A stretch of 64,000 nucleotides of DNA from Kocuria flava (GTDB lineage: Bacteria > Actinomycetota > Actinomycetes > Actinomycetales > Micrococcaceae): contig NZ_CP013254.1 of assembly GCF_001482365.1 (NCBI RefSeq), positions 496,001 through 560,000 on the forward strand, in the 5' to 3' direction. Positions 49,191 through 57,909 of this stretch are shown one piece after another. How positions within the stretch are numbered: position 1 is the stretch's first letter; each line of letters opens with the position of its first letter. A model generated the notes under the pieces. That model saw only the letters and a program-made list of their open reading frames with translations. It was not told where the DNA came from and searched no databases. The position numbers were made by a program, and so were the translations under genes.

Positions 49191-50360
49191 GTGCTCTATC
49201 TCGACCACGCCGCCACCTCCCCCGTGCGCCGGGAGGTGCTGGAGGCCATGTGGCCGTACCTGACCGGCGAGTTCGGCAACGCCTCGAGCACCCACGAGCT
49301 GGGCCGGCGCGCGCAGGCCGGCCTCGAGGAGGCCCGCGCGGGCATCGCCGCCGTGCTGAACTGCCGCCCCGCCGAGGTGGTCCTGACCTCGGGCGGGACG
49401 GAGGCGGACAACCTGGCCGTGAAGGGCATCGCCCTGGGCCGCCGCGACCGGGACCCGGCGCTGCGCCACGTCGTGACGAGCGCGGTCGAGCACCGCGCGG
49501 TCCTGGACTCCGCCCGGGACCTGGCCCGCTGGGACGGTTTCGCGCACACCGAGCTCGGCGTCGGCCCCGACGGGCTCGTGGACCCCGCCGAGCTCGCGGG
49601 GGCTGTTCGCCCGGGCACGGCGGTGGTATCCGTGATGCATGCGAACAACGAGACGGGTGCGGTCCAGGAGATCGCCGAGCTGGCTGCGGTGGCTCGGGCG
49701 CGGCAGGTCCCGTTCCATACGGATGCGGTCCAGGCGGCCGGGTCGCTGGAGCTGGACGTACAAGCGCTCGACGTGGCGGCGCTGAGCCTGGCCGGCCACA
49801 AGCTCGGGGCGCCCAAGGGCACCGGCGCCCTCTACCTCCGCCGCGGCACGCCGCTGCGGCCGCTGCTGAGCGGCGGCGGGCACGAGCGCGGCCGCCGCCC
49901 GGGCACCTCCGACGTGGCGGGCGCCGTGGGGCTGGCCACCGCCCTGCGGCTGGCCGCCGAGGAGCGTCCGGACCGGACCCGCCGGCTGGGCGCGGTGCGC
50001 GACCGGTTGATCAGCGGCGTCCTGGCCGCCGTGCCCGGTGCGGTCCTCACGGGTCCCGACCCGCGGGAGCAGCCGGGGTCACGGCTGCCCGGGCACGCGT
50101 CCTTCTGCTTCCCCGGGGTCAACGGCGAGACGGTGCTCGTGGACCTCGAGGCGCGCGGGCTGCTGGTCTCCTCCGGGTCGGCCTGCTCCGCCGGGAGCAC
50201 CGAGCCCTCGCACGTGCTGACCGCGATGGGTCTCCCGCCCGAGGTGGCGACGACGGCGGTGCGCTTCAGCCTCGCCCCCGGTACGACCGCCGAGCAGGTC
50301 GACGACGTCGTGGCCGCGGTCCGGGAGGTCGTCGGCCGGCTGCTGGGCGCCCGCGGCTGA
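49191..50360 (+). CDS. Cysteine desulfurase (NifS/IscS-like) of the nad operon
   Basis: The protein has 389 residues. It starts YLDHAATSPVRREVLEAM, the PLP-dependent desulfurase signature. The cofactor lysine is Lys204 in AGHKLGAPKG. The sulfur-carrying Cys332 is in SGSACSAGSTEPSHVL, and the HANNETG segment binds the cofactor phosphate. It releases sulfur from cysteine for cluster assembly. Position at the end of nadA-nadB-nadC suggests supply of the NadA cluster, as known for NadA-linked NifS in other bacteria. GTG start 4 bases after the nadC stop. Codon use at 49610-49760 is slightly AT-richer than around it. Confidence 0.92.
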   Translation: MLYLDHAATSPVRREVLEAMWPYLTGEFGNASSTHELGRRAQAGLEEARAGIAAVLNCRPAEVVLTSGGTEADNLAVKGIALGRRDRDPALRHVVTSAVEHRAVLDSARDLARWDGFAHTELGVGPDGLVDPAELAGAVRPGTAVVSVMHANNETGAVQEIAELAAVARARQVPFHTDAVQAAGSLELDVQALDVAALSLAGHKLGAPKGTGALYLRRGTPLRPLLSGGGHERGRRPGTSDVAGAVGLATALRLAAEERPDRTRRLGAVRDRLISGVLAAVPGAVLTGPDPREQPGSRLPGHASFCFPGVNGETVLVDLEARGLLVSSGSACSAGSTEPSHVLTAMGLPPEVATTAVRFSLAPGTTAEQVDDVVAAVREVVGRLLGARG

Positions 50361-50404
50361 GCGGAGCAGACCTCGGCGGGACAGCGCCTCAGCGGGACGA
50401 CACC

Positions 50405-50935
50405 TCAGCGGGGCGCGGGGAGGTCGTGCGCCACGCCGTCGTGATGCACGGTGAGCACGGTCCGCCCGGGTTGCTCGTCGGTGCGCTGGGAGCCCTCGAC
50501 GAGCTGCCAGGGACCGGCGGGGCAGGACCCGGGTGCGGGCCCCTCCGGCGCCGCCGAGGACGCACCCCGCCCGTCGTAGCCGGTCAGGCGGAAGCCCAGG
50601 ACCTTCCCGCGCCAGGAGCTGCGGGCGACCGCGGTGACCGCCCGGGACTCGGTGACGACGAGGTCCATCCGCTGCGGGAGCACCTCCTCGGTGCCCTCGC
50701 GGGCGCAGTCCCAGGCCGTGGTGGTCACGGTGCCGGTCTCGGCCACGAACTCGAGCTCGTCGGCGGCGGCGCGCAGCCGGGCCGCGTCCCAGCCCAGTGC
50801 CTCCCGCACGTCCTCGGCCGCCACGAACCCCGTGCCGTCCTCGTGCAGCGCGGACTCGGCCGCGGCCGGTCCCGAGAACGCGAGCGCCGCGGCCCCCGCC
50901 GCGAGCGCGGCCAGTGCCACCAGACTCTTCCGCAT
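50405..50935 (-). CDS. Small exported protein of unknown function
   Basis: The protein has 176 residues. The signal peptide (MRKSLVALAALAAGAAALAF) ends with the AxA site PAAAES. The mature part has two cysteines (WDCAREG and GSCPAGP) that could form a disulfide, and mixed polar beta-like segments. No family recognised. It converges on the cysteine desulfurase gene, with 44 bases between stops. Confidence 0.7.
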   Translation of the reverse strand: MRKSLVALAALAAGAAALAFSGPAAAESALHEDGTGFVAAEDVREALGWDAARLRAAADELEFVAETGTVTTTAWDCAREGTEEVLPQRMDLVVTESRAVTAVARSSWRGKVLGFRLTGYDGRGASSAAPEGPAPGSCPAGPWQLVEGSQRTDEQPGRTVLTVHHDGVAHDLPAPR

Positions 50936-51033
50936 GGATCCCCCGTGTGTTCCGTCCCCCGACAGCAGTGCGGGCTCGTGGCCCGTTCCGCACGCTAGCC
51001 CAGGCGGGCCGCGGGCGCGCGGCGGTGACCGTT

Positions 51034-51078
51034 CGTGACGGCCGGCCCGCCCGGGGTGCGGGCGCGCCGGCCGTCACG
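51034..51078. terminator. Terminator hairpin at the end of the MHS transporter gene
   Basis: Thirteen-base arms (51034-51046 and 51066-51078) enclose a 19-base loop with further pairing. It lies 8 bases beyond the stop of the minus-strand transporter gene. Confidence 0.65.
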
Positions 51079-51086
51079 GACGGTGC

Positions 51087-52418
51087 TCAGTGCTCGTAGG
51101 TGGTCAGGTCGATGTCCTTGGACTCCCGGGTCAGCAGGATCGCCGTGCCGCTGACCAGCGTCAGGACGCCGAGGTAGAGGACGACCCGCCCGATCTGGCC
51201 CTCCGCACCGTAGAGCCCGGCCACGATCGTCGGGGTGAAGCCGGCGCCCAGGAGGGTGGCCATCTGGTAGCCCACGGAGGCCCCGGTGTAGCGGGCAGTG
51301 GTGCCGAACTGCTCGGAGATGAAGGCGGCCAGCGGCCCGTAGATCATGCTGTGGCAGACGAGCCCGACGAGGAAGGCGAGGAAGATCAGGGGGATGCTGG
51401 CGGAGGCGAACCAGGCGAAGACGGGCTGGAGCAGGGCCATGAACAGGACCATGCCGATGAGCATCAGCGGGCGGCGGCCGACCCGGTCCGAGACCTTCCC
51501 CATGAGCACGACCACGCCGACGCTCAGCAGCGACGCGGTCGCGAAGGCGTAGAGCACCGGCTGGCGCTCGGCGCCGTTCTCCACGGCGTAGGTGACGGCG
51601 AAGGAGGCCATGAACACCTGCAGGGCGAAGCCGGCGGCGCCGCCCAGCATGACGAGGACGACGTTCTTGGGCCGGCGCAGGATGCTCCACAGGGGCAGCT
51701 TCGGCCTGGTCTCCTGCTGGTCGGCCGCTTCCACGGCCGCCCGGAAGATCGGGCTCTCGGAGATCCGCGCCCGGATGACCAGGCCCACGACCAGCAGCGC
51801 GAAGGAGAACAGGAAGGGCACCCGCCAGCCCCAGGACAGGAACTGCTCCTCGGGCAGGGAGGCGAAGATCCCCATGACGAACGTGCCCAGCGCGGCACCG
51901 GAGGGAGCGCCGGCGTTGACGAAGGAGGCAGCGTAGCCGCGCCTGCTCGGCTCGGCGTGCTCGAGGGCCATCAGAGCCGCGTCGCCCCACTCGCCGCCGA
52001 TGGCGATGCCCTGGAGGAAGCGCAGGGTCACGAGGATGATCGCGCCCCACGACCCGATGGCGGACTCCGGCGGGACGAGGCCGATGAACGCCGAGGCCAG
52101 GCCCATGACGAGCATGGACAGCACGAGCATCTTCTTCCGGCCCAGCCGGTCGCCGAAGTGGCCGAAGACCACCCCGCCCAGCGGACGCGCCACGTAGCCG
52201 GCGGCAAAGGTGCCGTAGGAGGCGATCGTCGCGGCCAGGGGATCGAGCCCGGTGAAGAAGACGTGCGGGAACACCAGCGCGGCGGCGGTGGCGTAGAGCA
52301 GGAAGTCGTAGAACTCGATGGTGCTGCCGAGGTAGCTGGAGACGACGACGCGGCGCGCCTCGCGGCGCTTCTCCTGCCGGCTCAGCTGCTCGAGCTGCGG
52401 CGTGGCGGGTGCGGACAT
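51087..52418 (-). CDS. MFS transporter of the metabolite:H+ symporter (MHS) family
   Basis: The protein has 443 residues and 12 helices. The MHS signature is clear: VVVSSYLGSTIEFYDFLLYA in helix 1, FAAGYVARPLGGVVFGHFGD followed by RLGRKKML in loop 2-3, and LRFLQGIAIGGEWGDAALMA. Relatives carry shikimate, proline/betaine, alpha-ketoglutarate or other organic acids with protons. AGGAGATCCACC precedes ATG 52418. Position next to an acyl-CoA ligase suggests uptake of the acid that the ligase activates. Confidence 0.88.
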   Translation of the reverse strand: MSAPATPQLEQLSRQEKRREARRVVVSSYLGSTIEFYDFLLYATAAALVFPHVFFTGLDPLAATIASYGTFAAGYVARPLGGVVFGHFGDRLGRKKMLVLSMLVMGLASAFIGLVPPESAIGSWGAIILVTLRFLQGIAIGGEWGDAALMALEHAEPSRRGYAASFVNAGAPSGAALGTFVMGIFASLPEEQFLSWGWRVPFLFSFALLVVGLVIRARISESPIFRAAVEAADQQETRPKLPLWSILRRPKNVVLVMLGGAAGFALQVFMASFAVTYAVENGAERQPVLYAFATASLLSVGVVVLMGKVSDRVGRRPLMLIGMVLFMALLQPVFAWFASASIPLIFLAFLVGLVCHSMIYGPLAAFISEQFGTTARYTGASVGYQMATLLGAGFTPTIVAGLYGAEGQIGRVVLYLGVLTLVSGTAILLTRESKDIDLTTYEH

Positions 52419-52602
52419 GGTGGATCTCCTGGGTGGACGGGGACCTGGTGAACCGGCCCGTGGCGTGGTGGGAGAGAGAACGTGCGTGGTGGGAGAGAGG
52501 ACGGTGCGTGCGGGGAGGAGGTGCGGGCCGGACGGGTGCTCCGGGGCGCCTCGAACGGGCCGGCGGCGTCCGTGCCGCCGCCGGCGCACGGGTCACCGCG
52601 GC

Positions 52603-52644
52603 GCGGGTGGCGGGACGCCGGAGGAGCGGGTGGCGGGACGCCGG
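52603..52644. repeat. 19-base direct repeat between the MHS and ligase genes
   Basis: GCGGGTGGCGGGACGCCGG occurs at 52603-52621 and again at 52626-52644. A looser pair of GCGTGGTGGGAGAGAG copies lies at about 52463-52500. The gap 52419-52678 has no other recognised content. Confidence 0.6.
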
Positions 52645-52678
52645 CGGAGTGCGCCCGGGACTCAGCCGGCCGGGCCGG

Positions 52679-54208
52679 TCAGCGGGCGACCTCCGGCCGC
52701 AGCTCGGAGCGCAGGACGTTCTTGCGGATCTTCCCGGAGGCGGTGCGCGGCATCTCGTCCACGAGCGTGAGCGTCTTGGGGACCTTGTAGCGGGCCAAGC
52801 GCCCCGCCAGGCGCTCCTGGAGCGCCTCCGCGGTGAGGTCGTGGCCCTCGCGGGGGACGACGACGGCGTGCGGCACCTCCCCCCACTTCTCGTCGGGGAC
52901 CCCGATCACCGCGACGGCGGCCACCGCGGGCAGCTCGAGGATCGCGGCCTCGACCTCGGCCGGGTACACGTTCTCCCCGCCGGAGATGATCATGTCCTTC
53001 ATCCGGTCGGAGACGAACAGGAAGCCGTCCGCGTCCAGGTGCCCCAGGTCCCCGGAGTGGAACCAGCCGTCCTCGAAGGACCCGGCCGCGTCGGGGCGGT
53101 TCCAGTACTCGGTGATGACGTTGGGCCCCGAGAGCAGGATCTCGCCCGTCTCCCCCGGCGCGGCCGGGCTCCCGTCGGGGCCGACGACCCGCACGTCGGA
53201 GAAGAAGTGCGGCAGCCCCGAGGACCCGGCCTTCTCGCGGGAGCGGGCCGCGGGCAGGTTCGTGGCCCCGGGGGAGGTCTCCGTCATCCCGTAGCTGGCG
53301 GTGAAGGCCAGCCCGCGGTCCTCGTAGGCGTCGAGGACCCGCATCGGCACGGCCGAGCCGCCGCAGGTGAGCTTGCGCAGCGAGGAGAGGTCGGTGCGCG
53401 CCCAGTCCGGGTGCTCGCACAGCATCTGGTAGGTCGTGGGCACCCCGGAGAGCCAGGTGACCCGGTGCCGCTCGATGAGCTCGAGCACGCGGCCGGGCTC
53501 GAAGCGGGACTCCAGGACGAGGGTCGCGCCCTTGAGCAGGATCGGCAGCACGCCCATCCCCAGGGAGGCGACGTGGAACATCGGGGAGATCATCAGGGCG
53601 ACCTCGTCGGCCGAGACGTCGTAGTCCACGAGCACGTTGACGCAGTTCCACGTGAAGTTGCCGTGGGTCAGGCACGCGCCCTTGGGCCGGCCCGTGGTGC
53701 CGGAGGTGTAGAGGATCACGGCGAGGTCCTCGAGCCCGACCGGGACGTCCTCCGTCCACGGCCGCGCCCCGGCGACCACCGCGTCGAGCGTGGGCGTGCC
53801 CTGGACCGGCTCCTCGGCCACGACCCACCGGGTGATCCCCGGCAGGTCCCGGGCGGCCGGCACGGCCAGGCCGGTCAGCCCGGCGTCGTGCACGAGGACG
53901 GAGACGCCGGCGTCCTCGAGCTGGTAGCAGACCTCCGGGGACGCCAGGCGGGTGTTGATCGGCACGAGCACCGCCCCCAGCAGCCCGGCCGCGAAGAGCG
54001 CCTCCAGGAAGGCGGGGCTGTTCTCGCCCAGGGAGGCCACCCGGTCGCGCCGCCCCACGCCGGCCTCCGCGAGGGCCCCGGCCAGGCGGTGGAAGCGCTC
54101 GTGCAGCTGGGCATAGGTCAGCGTGCGCCCGCCGTGGACGACGGCCGTCCGGTCGGCGGACTTCGCGAGCCGGCGGTCCAGCCAGGAACCGATTCCCTGA
54201 TTGCGCAT
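52679..54208 (-). CDS. Acyl-CoA synthetase (AMP-forming)
   Basis: The protein has 509 residues, full length for the fatty-acid/aromatic acid CoA ligases. The AMP-binding P-loop YTSGTTGRPKGACLTHGN is at about 165-182. SYGMTETSPG follows at about 300, then WFHSGDLGHLDADGFL and MIISGGENVYPAEVE. The C-terminal catalytic lysine is in RTASGKIRKN. It activates a carboxylic acid to its CoA thioester in the cytoplasm. The start region is preceded by the operator at 54249-54274, which matches the one near marR. It would be the first step of the catabolic cluster to its right. Confidence 0.92.
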   Translation of the reverse strand: MRNQGIGSWLDRRLAKSADRTAVVHGGRTLTYAQLHERFHRLAGALAEAGVGRRDRVASLGENSPAFLEALFAAGLLGAVLVPINTRLASPEVCYQLEDAGVSVLVHDAGLTGLAVPAARDLPGITRWVVAEEPVQGTPTLDAVVAGARPWTEDVPVGLEDLAVILYTSGTTGRPKGACLTHGNFTWNCVNVLVDYDVSADEVALMISPMFHVASLGMGVLPILLKGATLVLESRFEPGRVLELIERHRVTWLSGVPTTYQMLCEHPDWARTDLSSLRKLTCGGSAVPMRVLDAYEDRGLAFTASYGMTETSPGATNLPAARSREKAGSSGLPHFFSDVRVVGPDGSPAAPGETGEILLSGPNVITEYWNRPDAAGSFEDGWFHSGDLGHLDADGFLFVSDRMKDMIISGGENVYPAEVEAAILELPAVAAVAVIGVPDEKWGEVPHAVVVPREGHDLTAEALQERLAGRLARYKVPKTLTLVDEMPRTASGKIRKNVLRSELRPEVAR

Positions 54209-54248
54209 GAGTGCCTCCTCGGGCGGGCTGCGTGGAGTTGTCGAATTG

Positions 54249-54274
54249 AACTGTTGTTTTTCTCAACTGTTGTG
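54249..54274. promoter_or_regulatory. Operator site 1 of the MarR-type regulon (upstream of acyl-CoA synthetase)
   Basis: AACTGTTG, seven bases, then CAACTGTTGTG. The arrangement is the same as at 55919-55944, and both lie in short AT-rich stretches within high-GC surroundings. It starts 41 bases before the ligase ATG on the minus strand, where a repressor would cover the promoter. Confidence 0.65.
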
Positions 54275-54414
54275 AACGCCAGGTCATGAGAGGCAGGTCA
54301 CATTGTCCAGAGGTGCACCAGGATCCGCCGGCCCCGCCGCGTCGCACGGCCGCCGGGCGCACCGCGGCCTACAGTGTGAGGTGCCCCCCCGCCTCGCCGA
54401 GGAAAGAGCCCCCC

Positions 54415-55170
54415 ATGCAGCCGAAGGCCACCCTCCTCCCCCTGCTCCTCACCGCCGGCCTGCTCCTGGCCGGCTGCGCCGACGGCGCCTCGCCGGACGG
54501 CGACGGCCCCACCGGCGGCGGATCCGCCACGGGCTCCCCCACCCAGGAGCCCTCCGCCACGAGCTCGGCCTCGCCCGACCCCACCGTCGCCTCCACCCAG
54601 TCGCGGCCCGACGGCGAGGACGACGACGCCCGGGGCGGCGGCACGGACGAGGCCCCGGCGCCCGACCCGGCCCCCGCCCCCGAGCAGCCCGCCCCGGGCG
54701 GCACCACGGACCCCCTGGCGGCCTTCACCTCCACCCCTGTCGGCGCCCAGTACGCCGGTGCCGTCACCGGGATCGTCCAGGAGCAGCGCGGCGGCGGGCT
54801 CGTCCACGAGCTCACCACCAACCTCTACGACCCCGGCGTGGCCGTCGGGCTGTGCGAGGCGTACCGCTCCGCCATGGGCACCGGCGCGCAGCAGGTGGAC
54901 GTGCTGGACGCCCTCGGCCAGCCGCTGGCCACGACCGCCGGCTCCCCGCAGGGCTGCGCCGTCGCCGCGGGAGCGCCCGCCCCTCCGGGCGCGGTCCCCC
55001 AGCAGGACTTCACCTACGACGAGGCGCTCGCGGCCTGGCGGGGCGGCATGCCCTACTACGACGCGTTCTGCCTGCAGTACACCCCGGTGACCGAGGCCGG
55101 GATCTCGCAGTGCCGCGGCATCGAGGCCGGCACGGTCGACGCCGTCACCGGCGAGTACACCGGCGGCTGA
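54415..55170 (+). CDS. Exported lipoprotein of unknown function
   Basis: The protein has 251 residues. The signal peptide ends in the lipobox LAGC at about 22. A disordered linker rich in Ser, Thr, Pro, Asp and Gly runs to about residue 105. The folded part has four cysteines (GLCEAY, QGCAVA, AFCLQY and SQCRGI) likely to form two disulfides. No family recognised. GAGGAAAGAG precedes the ATG. TACAGT at about 54370 is a possible -10. It is not obviously part of the acyl-CoA pathway, though it lies between the ligase and marR. Confidence 0.75.
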   Translation: MQPKATLLPLLLTAGLLLAGCADGASPDGDGPTGGGSATGSPTQEPSATSSASPDPTVASTQSRPDGEDDDARGGGTDEAPAPDPAPAPEQPAPGGTTDPLAAFTSTPVGAQYAGAVTGIVQEQRGGGLVHELTTNLYDPGVAVGLCEAYRSAMGTGAQQVDVLDALGQPLATTAGSPQGCAVAAGAPAPPGAVPQQDFTYDEALAAWRGGMPYYDAFCLQYTPVTEAGISQCRGIEAGTVDAVTGEYTGG

Positions 55171-55318
55171 GCCCACGGCGCGCGCCGGCGAACGACGAGC
55201 ACACCGGCGGCCGCCCCGCGACCGCCGACGGACGGCGGCCTGCCGGCACCCCGGCACAGGACCCGGGCGGCAGCCGCCGCGACAGCTCCCGTCCGGGCAG
55301 CCGGACCCGCCGCTGCGC

Positions 55319-55837
55319 CTAGAACGCCGCCCGGCGCAGCAGGTCCAGCAGCCTGTCCCGCTCCTCCTCCGTCAGGGCCGCCAGCGAGCGCGCCGTGGCG
55401 CCGGCCACGAGCTCCCGGGCCCGGGCGTAGAGCTCCTCGCCCGCGGGCGTGGGGACGAGGATCTTCGAGCGGCGGTCGCGGGGATCGGTGCGGCGCTCGA
55501 CGGCGCCCCGCCGCTCGAGCTCGTCGATGATGGCGACGATCTGGCTGGGGTCCAGGACGAGGAACTGGCTGAGCTCCCGCTGCGTCGGCTCGAGACCGCT
55601 GCAGGCCAGGCCCAGCACGGAGTAGTGGCGCACCTTCAGCCCGAGCTCCGTGAGCGCCCGGTTGGCCTGCGAGGAGCCCATCGTGGAGGCCCGGGCCATC
55701 AGGAAGAACGGCTCCGCCGCCAGGCCGGCCCCGGCGAGACGGTCGGGGCCCGCGGCGCCGTCGTCGGACCCCGCCGCACCGGCGGGCGGGGCGGCGGGCG
55801 CCGGGGAGGCGGGGGCGGCAGGGGTGCGGGGCGTCAT
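55319..55837 (-). CDS. MarR family transcriptional regulator
   Basis: The protein has 172 residues. An Ala/Pro-rich N-terminal tail of about 35 residues precedes a MarR winged helix-turn-helix: LTELGLKVRHYSVLGLACSGLEPTQRELSQFLVLDPSQIVAII, wing VERRTDPRDRRSKILVPTPAG. MarR proteins are repressors released by small aromatic or acyl-CoA ligands. It is divergent from the SDR gene, with the operator (55919-55944) between them, and a matching operator lies before the acyl-CoA synthetase. A -10 TATACT (55900-55905, minus strand) stands just downstream of the operator. Confidence 0.9.
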   Translation of the reverse strand: MTPRTPAAPASPAPAAPPAGAAGSDDGAAGPDRLAGAGLAAEPFFLMARASTMGSSQANRALTELGLKVRHYSVLGLACSGLEPTQRELSQFLVLDPSQIVAIIDELERRGAVERRTDPRDRRSKILVPTPAGEELYARARELVAGATARSLAALTEEERDRLLDLLRRAAF

Positions 55838-55918
55838 GGGCGGGACCTTCGGGCTGGCGGGGCCGGGCGGACCGGCCCGGTGCGGACGTTCGGACCTCCA
55901 GTATAGATGGGGTTTCTT

Positions 55919-55944
55919 AACTGTTGACCTTTTCAACGGTTGTG
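55919..55944. promoter_or_regulatory. Operator site 2 of the MarR-type regulon (between marR and the SDR gene)
   Basis: AACTGTTG, seven bases, then CAACGGTTGTG; the inner arms AACTGTTG and CAACGGTT are inverted repeats with one mismatch. TTGACC (55924-55929) inside it is a -35 for the SDR gene, with TGGAAT about 17 bases on. Binding would block the SDR promoter and the divergent marR promoter. Confidence 0.7.
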
Positions 55945-56012
55945 GGTGGAATGGTCCCGACCCCGACGCGGCCGGCCCGCCGGCCCGCACCCGACACCCC
56001 AGGAGGAACCCC

Positions 56013-56963
56013 ATGGCTCAGGACACCGCACCCCTGGACGGCAAGGTCGCCGTCGTCACCGGCTCCGGTCAGGGCCTCGGCCTCGCCTACGCCCAGGAGC
56101 TCGCCCGGCAGGGTGCCGCCGTCGTGATCAACGACGTCGACCGGCAGACCGCCGAGAACGCCGTCGCCACGATCACCCGGTCCGGCGGGCGCGCCGTCGC
56201 CGTCGTCGCCCCCGTGGGCTCCACCGAGACCGCGACCGCCCTCGTGGACGGGGCCGTGGAGGCCTTCGGGCGGCTCGACGTCCTGGTCACCAACGCCGGG
56301 GTGCTGCGCGACAAGTCGCTGCTGAAGATGACCGACGAGGACTTCGACCTCGTGATCCAGGTGCACCTGCGCGGCACCTTCACCTGCGTGCGCGAGGCCT
56401 ACCGGTACTTCAAGGACAACGGGGTGGCCGGGCGGATCATCACCATCGGCTCCCCCACCGGCCAGTACGGCAACTTCGGCCAGACCAACTACGCCGCCGC
56501 CAAGGCCGGGATCGTGGGCATGGTCCGCACCTGGGCCCTGGAGATGAAGAAGGCCGGGGTCACCGCCAACGCCGTCATCCCCGTCGCGGCCACCGCCATG
56601 ACCGAGACCGTCCCCTACTTCCGCGCCGCCGTCGAGGCCGACCGGGCCGGCGAGCCCATGCCGGAGTTCTTCCGCAAGGAGCTCGGCTTCGGCAGCGCCG
56701 CCGACGTCGCCGGGCTGGTGGCCTACCTGGCCTCCGACGACGCCGCCGGGATCCCCGGCCAGGCCATCGGCGCCGGCGGCGACCGGCTGCAGGTCTTCTC
56801 CCACCCGGCCCCGGTGGTCACCGAGCACCGCGACGGCTGCTGGAGCTTCGAGGCCCTGCGCGAGCAGTTCCCGGCGATCGCGGCGGGCCGGCTCCAGCCG
56901 GTCGGCGAGACGCTGCCGCCGCTGCCCGCCGAGCTGCAGCCCGCCCCCGCCGACGCCCGCTGA
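56013..56963 (+). CDS. Short-chain dehydrogenase/reductase, hydroxyacyl-CoA type
   Basis: The protein has 316 residues. The NAD-binding motif is TGSGQGLGLA (16-25), followed by the NAGVLRDKSL segment and the catalytic Tyr160/Lys164 in NYAAAK with a Ser in IGSPTG. The wording AVVTGSGQGLGLAYA, NAGVLRDKS and NYAAAKAGIVG is that of the dehydrogenase unit of peroxisomal-type multifunctional enzymes. A C-terminal 60-residue extension (APVVTEHRDGCWSFEALREQ...) is usual in that group. It probably oxidises a 3-hydroxyacyl-CoA in the pathway. AGGAGGAAC is a strong ribosome binding site. Confidence 0.88.
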   Translation: MAQDTAPLDGKVAVVTGSGQGLGLAYAQELARQGAAVVINDVDRQTAENAVATITRSGGRAVAVVAPVGSTETATALVDGAVEAFGRLDVLVTNAGVLRDKSLLKMTDEDFDLVIQVHLRGTFTCVREAYRYFKDNGVAGRIITIGSPTGQYGNFGQTNYAAAKAGIVGMVRTWALEMKKAGVTANAVIPVAATAMTETVPYFRAAVEADRAGEPMPEFFRKELGFGSAADVAGLVAYLASDDAAGIPGQAIGAGGDRLQVFSHPAPVVTEHRDGCWSFEALREQFPAIAAGRLQPVGETLPPLPAELQPAPADAR

Positions 56964-56992
56964 AGCCCCCACGAGACCCGGAGGACCCCCGA

Positions 56993-57909
56993 GTGTCAAC
57001 AACCTCTGTCAGTTTTAGACCTACGACTACGGACTCGACCTGGCGTCCCTGGACGCGATCGACATGCACGTGCACATCGAGTGCTCCGACCACGGGCACC
57101 CGTCCCTGCCCGCGACCCTCACGGAGGCGTCGGCCAAGTACTTCAAGGCCGAGGACCGTTCCCCCTCCCTGGACACCATCGCCGAGCGCTACCGGCAGTG
57201 GCGGATGGCCGCCGTCGTCTTCACCGTGGACGCCACCACCGCCCTGGGCCACGAGCCCAACTCGATCGAGGAGATCGCCGCGGGGGCGGCGCGCAACAAC
57301 GACGTCCTCATCCCCTTCGGCTCCGTGGACCCGCTCCAGGGCGCCCGCGCGGTGGAGCGGGTCAAGGAGCTCGTCGAGGGCCACGGGGTCAAGGGCTTCA
57401 AGTTCCACCCCTCCCTGCAGAACTTCGACCCCTCGGACCAGCAGTTCTACCCGATCTACGAGGCGATCCAGGCCCTCGGCGTGCCCGCCCTGTTCCACAC
57501 CGGGCAGAACGGCATGGGCGCAGGCCTCCCCGGCGGCGGCGGCATCAAGCTCGCCTACTCCAACCCGCTGCTGCTCGACGCCGTGGCCGCGGACTTCCCC
57601 GAGCTGCAGGTCATCATGGCCCACCCCTCGGTGCCGTGGCAGGAGGAGGCCAACTCGATCGCCACGCACAAGGCCAACGTGTGGATCGACCTCTCCGGCT
57701 GGTCGCCGAAGTACTTCCCCGAGTCCCTGGTCAAGGCCTCGAACCGGATGCTGCAGGACAAGGTCCTCTTCGGCACCGACTACCCGCTGATCACCCCCCA
57801 GAAGTGGCTGGGGGCCTTCGAGCAGCAGTCGTTCACCGACGAGGTCCGCCCGAAGATCCTCAAGCACAACGCGGTGCGCCTGCTCGGCCTGGACGGGGCG
57901 CGGGCGTGA
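56993..57909 (+). pseudogene. Amidohydrolase-2 family hydrolase/decarboxylase, frameshifted after codon 10
   Basis: GTG 56993, with GGAGG before it, encodes MSTTSVSFRP, but then leaves frame. The conserved protein continues from 57022 in the other frame: YDYGLDLASLDAIDMHVHIE, FKFHPSLQNFDPS, IMAHPSVPWQEEAN and LFGTDYPL, matching ACMSD-type amidohydrolases with HxH metal ligands. Adding one C to CCTACG at 57020-57022 restores a 305-residue protein. An in-frame TAG at 57016-57018 means the second frame could only begin at ATG 57064, inside the metal motif. The stop overlaps the next gene (GTGA). Confidence 0.75.

Noticed and set aside
49610..49760. Foreign insert in the cysteine desulfurase gene
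   Set aside because: Codon use is slightly AT-richer, but the protein is uninterrupted and conserved through the PLP site, so local drift is enough.
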